7,672 nt of DNA from Chloroflexota bacterium. Lineage in GTDB: Bacteria > Chloroflexota > Limnocylindria > Limnocylindrales > CSP1-4. Every line of letters starts with the position of its first letter. Position 1 is the stretch's first letter. Both the position numbers and the translations under genes were made by a program. The notes beneath the pieces were generated by a model that searched no databases, was not told the origin of the DNA, and saw nothing but the letters and a program-made list of their open reading frames with translations. The DNA lies in the NCBI GenBank assembly GCA_021812735.1, contig JAKAMV010000472.1:1-7672 (forward strand). The letters are read 5' to 3'. Positions 6,517-7,672 of the stretch are shown here, piece after piece.

Positions 6517-7509
6517 TCAGCCGCCCACCACTCGGTCGAGGAAGGCCGTGTCCACGAGCCCGCGCGAGATCGCGTGGCGGTAGGTGGCGATCGTGCGCTC
6601 GACGCCCTCGGCCAGCGCCGTGACCGGCTGCGGGCCGAGCGCGGCCTCGAGGGGCGCGCCGTCGAACGCCTCGGGAAAGGGCAGGACGCGGTCGCCGAAC
6701 GTGATCCGTCCGCGCGAGGCGGGCTCGACCTGCGCGATGACCTCGACGATCTCGTCCACGCCGATCCGCGGACCCCCGATGCTGAACACCTCGGCGCCCG
6801 GCCGGTTCGACCGCGCTGCCGAGATGAACGCCGCAGCCACGTCCTCCACGTACTGGAACTGGCAGCCGCCGCCGAAGTCGATGTGGTAGGCGCGGCCCGC
6901 CGCCGCGGCGATCATCGCGACGGTCGGCTTGGACGTGACGCCCTGGTCGCGGCCGGGCCCGTACGCGGAGTGTGGCCGCAGCCCGGTGGAGGCCAGACCC
7001 CATGCCTCCCAGTACACCTGCGCCGCCTGCTCGTTGGCCATCTTGAACACGCCGTAGTGCGACGTCGGGTGGAGCTCGGCGTCCATGCCTACTACGGAAT
7101 CCGCGTAGTACGCCTTCGGCCCGAAGACCGCGGCGCTGCTCGCGTAGACCAGGCGGCCGGCGTCGAGGCGCCGGGCCAGCTCGAACATGGTGGCGGTGCC
7201 CTGCACGTTGACGCGGGCGCCGGCGATCGGGTCGGCGGCGCAGAACGGCAGCTGGAGCGCCGCGAGGTGGATGATCCGGTTGATGGACGCCCGGCGGGCG
7301 ACGGCATCGAGCGCCCCGAGCTCGGTGATGTCCGCGGCGATCCGCTCCACCCGCGCCAGCTCCGCGTCGCTCATGACGAGTCGCAGGCGCGCGTCGGACC
7401 CGCGGGCGGAGACGACCGTGACCGGGACACCCTCGCGCACGAGGCCGCGCACGACCCAGGCGCCGAGGCAGCCGGTGCCGCCTGTGACCAGGAACCGCTC
7501 GTCGGGCAT
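6517..7509 (-). CDS. NAD-dependent epimerase/dehydratase (extended SDR)
   Basis: A 330-residue extended short-chain dehydrogenase. It has the N-terminal Rossmann motif TGGTGCLG (9-16, G10-x-x-G13-x-x-G16), D60 in the AADIT stretch for adenine contact, HLAAL (81-85), the catalytic serine region YASSAAVFG (122-130) and the Y152-x-x-x-K156 pair. RPHSAYGPGRDQG (178-190) and FQYVEDVAAAF (218-228) are typical of sugar-nucleotide epimerases such as UDP-glucose 4-epimerase, but the exact substrate cannot be read. Pairing with a KDPG aldolase could instead suggest oxidation or epimerisation of a free sugar or sugar acid, as in D-erythronate or uronate dehydrogenases; the family similarity there is weaker. 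The start ATG has GGAGGA (7515-7520) five bases upstream. It is the first gene of a minus-strand operon whose leader holds two inverted repeats. Confidence 0.85.
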   Translation of the reverse strand: MPDERFLVTGGTGCLGAWVVRGLVREGVPVTVVSARGSDARLRLVMSDAELARVERIAADITELGALDAVARRASINRIIHLAALQLPFCAADPIAGARVNVQGTATMFELARRLDAGRLVYASSAAVFGPKAYYADSVVGMDAELHPTSHYGVFKMANEQAAQVYWEAWGLASTGLRPHSAYGPGRDQGVTSKPTVAMIAAAAGRAYHIDFGGGCQFQYVEDVAAAFISAARSNRPGAEVFSIGGPRIGVDEIVEVIAQVEPASRGRITFGDRVLPFPEAFDGAPLEAALGPQPVTALAEGVERTIATYRHAISRGLVDTAFLDRVVGG

Positions 7510-7514
7510 CGGGG

Positions 7515-7520
7515 TCCTCC
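7515..7520 (-). promoter_or_regulatory. Ribosome binding site of the epimerase gene
   Basis: On the minus strand GGAGGA lies five bases before ATG 7509-7507, a strong site that confirms the chosen start. Confidence 0.7.
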
Positions 7521-7545
7521 GCGAAGTCGCTGCCGGAGTGGGTTT

Positions 7546-7576
7546 GGGGCGGGCGGTGGAGGAGTCGGCCCGCCCC
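7546..7576. promoter_or_regulatory. Inverted repeat in the epimerase leader
   Basis: GGGGCGGGC (7546-7554) and GCCCGCCCC (7568-7576) form a perfect 9-bp stem around a 13-base loop, 37 bases before the epimerase start. On the minus strand it would fold in the leader RNA upstream of the ribosome binding site; it is not followed by a T-tract, so it does not look like a simple terminator. It directly abuts CTAGACC (7576-7582), half of a DasR/NagR-like site. An operator or a leader-RNA structure are both possible. Confidence 0.35.
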
Positions 7577-7606
7577 TAGACCGAACTTCCAGCGCCGTTT
7601 CTGGCT

Positions 7607-7642
7607 GATCCGCCCGGTTTCGTGTTCAGGCTGGGCGGAATC
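7607..7642. repeat. Second inverted repeat upstream of the epimerase operon
   Basis: GATCCGCCC (7607-7615) can pair with GGGCGGAATC (7633-7642), nine pairs with a single bulged A, around a 17-base loop. It lies 98 bases or more before the epimerase start, where a promoter would be expected, and could be an operator. I find no clear -10/-35 pair in 7510-7672. Confidence 0.25.
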
Positions 7643-7672
7643 TGGTCGCCGAGCCTGCGTGGATGTAGCCAG

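Overview
The window is very GC-rich and its genes are strongly biased to G or C in third codon positions. Together with the GntR/HutC regulator and short lipoprotein signal this suggests an actinobacterial or Chloroflexota-type genome. That assignment is an impression from composition and protein style; there is no rRNA or other phylogenetic marker here. No mobile element, tRNA, rRNA or CRISPR array is visible.

Layout. Positions 1-366 hold no gene I can support: a short G/C low-complexity repeat lies at the far left, and a terminator-like hairpin follows the first gene. A PPP-type metallophosphoesterase (367-1293, minus strand) is divergent from a tight plus-strand operon of three genes (1496-4528): a GntR/HutC regulator, a uroporphyrinogen-decarboxylase-superfamily protein that is not HemE, and N-acetylglucosamine-6-phosphate deacetylase (NagA). 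The three overlap by 1 and 8 bases. The divergent spacer contains an exact match to the HutC-subfamily operator consensus, overlapping a good -10 hexamer. Convergent to this operon, on the minus strand, are an extended SDR epimerase/dehydratase (6517-7509), a KDPG/KHG aldolase (5867-6514) two bases after it, and a lipoprotein (4621-5721) that may be a separate unit.

How they fit together. The window looks like part of a sugar-catabolic locus. NagA makes glucosamine-6-phosphate from N-acetylglucosamine-6-phosphate, and the HutC regulator probably senses a phosphorylated amino sugar and controls its own operon. The SDR and aldolase point to sugar-acid (KDG/KDPG) metabolism. Transporter, sugar kinase, NagB and KDG kinase are absent from the window, so both pathways are incomplete here.

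Most interesting points: (1) a non-HemE URO-D-superfamily protein with an HxC...H pattern translationally coupled between a HutC regulator and NagA; (2) the exact HutC operator motif in front of that operon; (3) a lipoprotein with an ideal ribosome binding site and signal peptide but ACG where its start codon should be.
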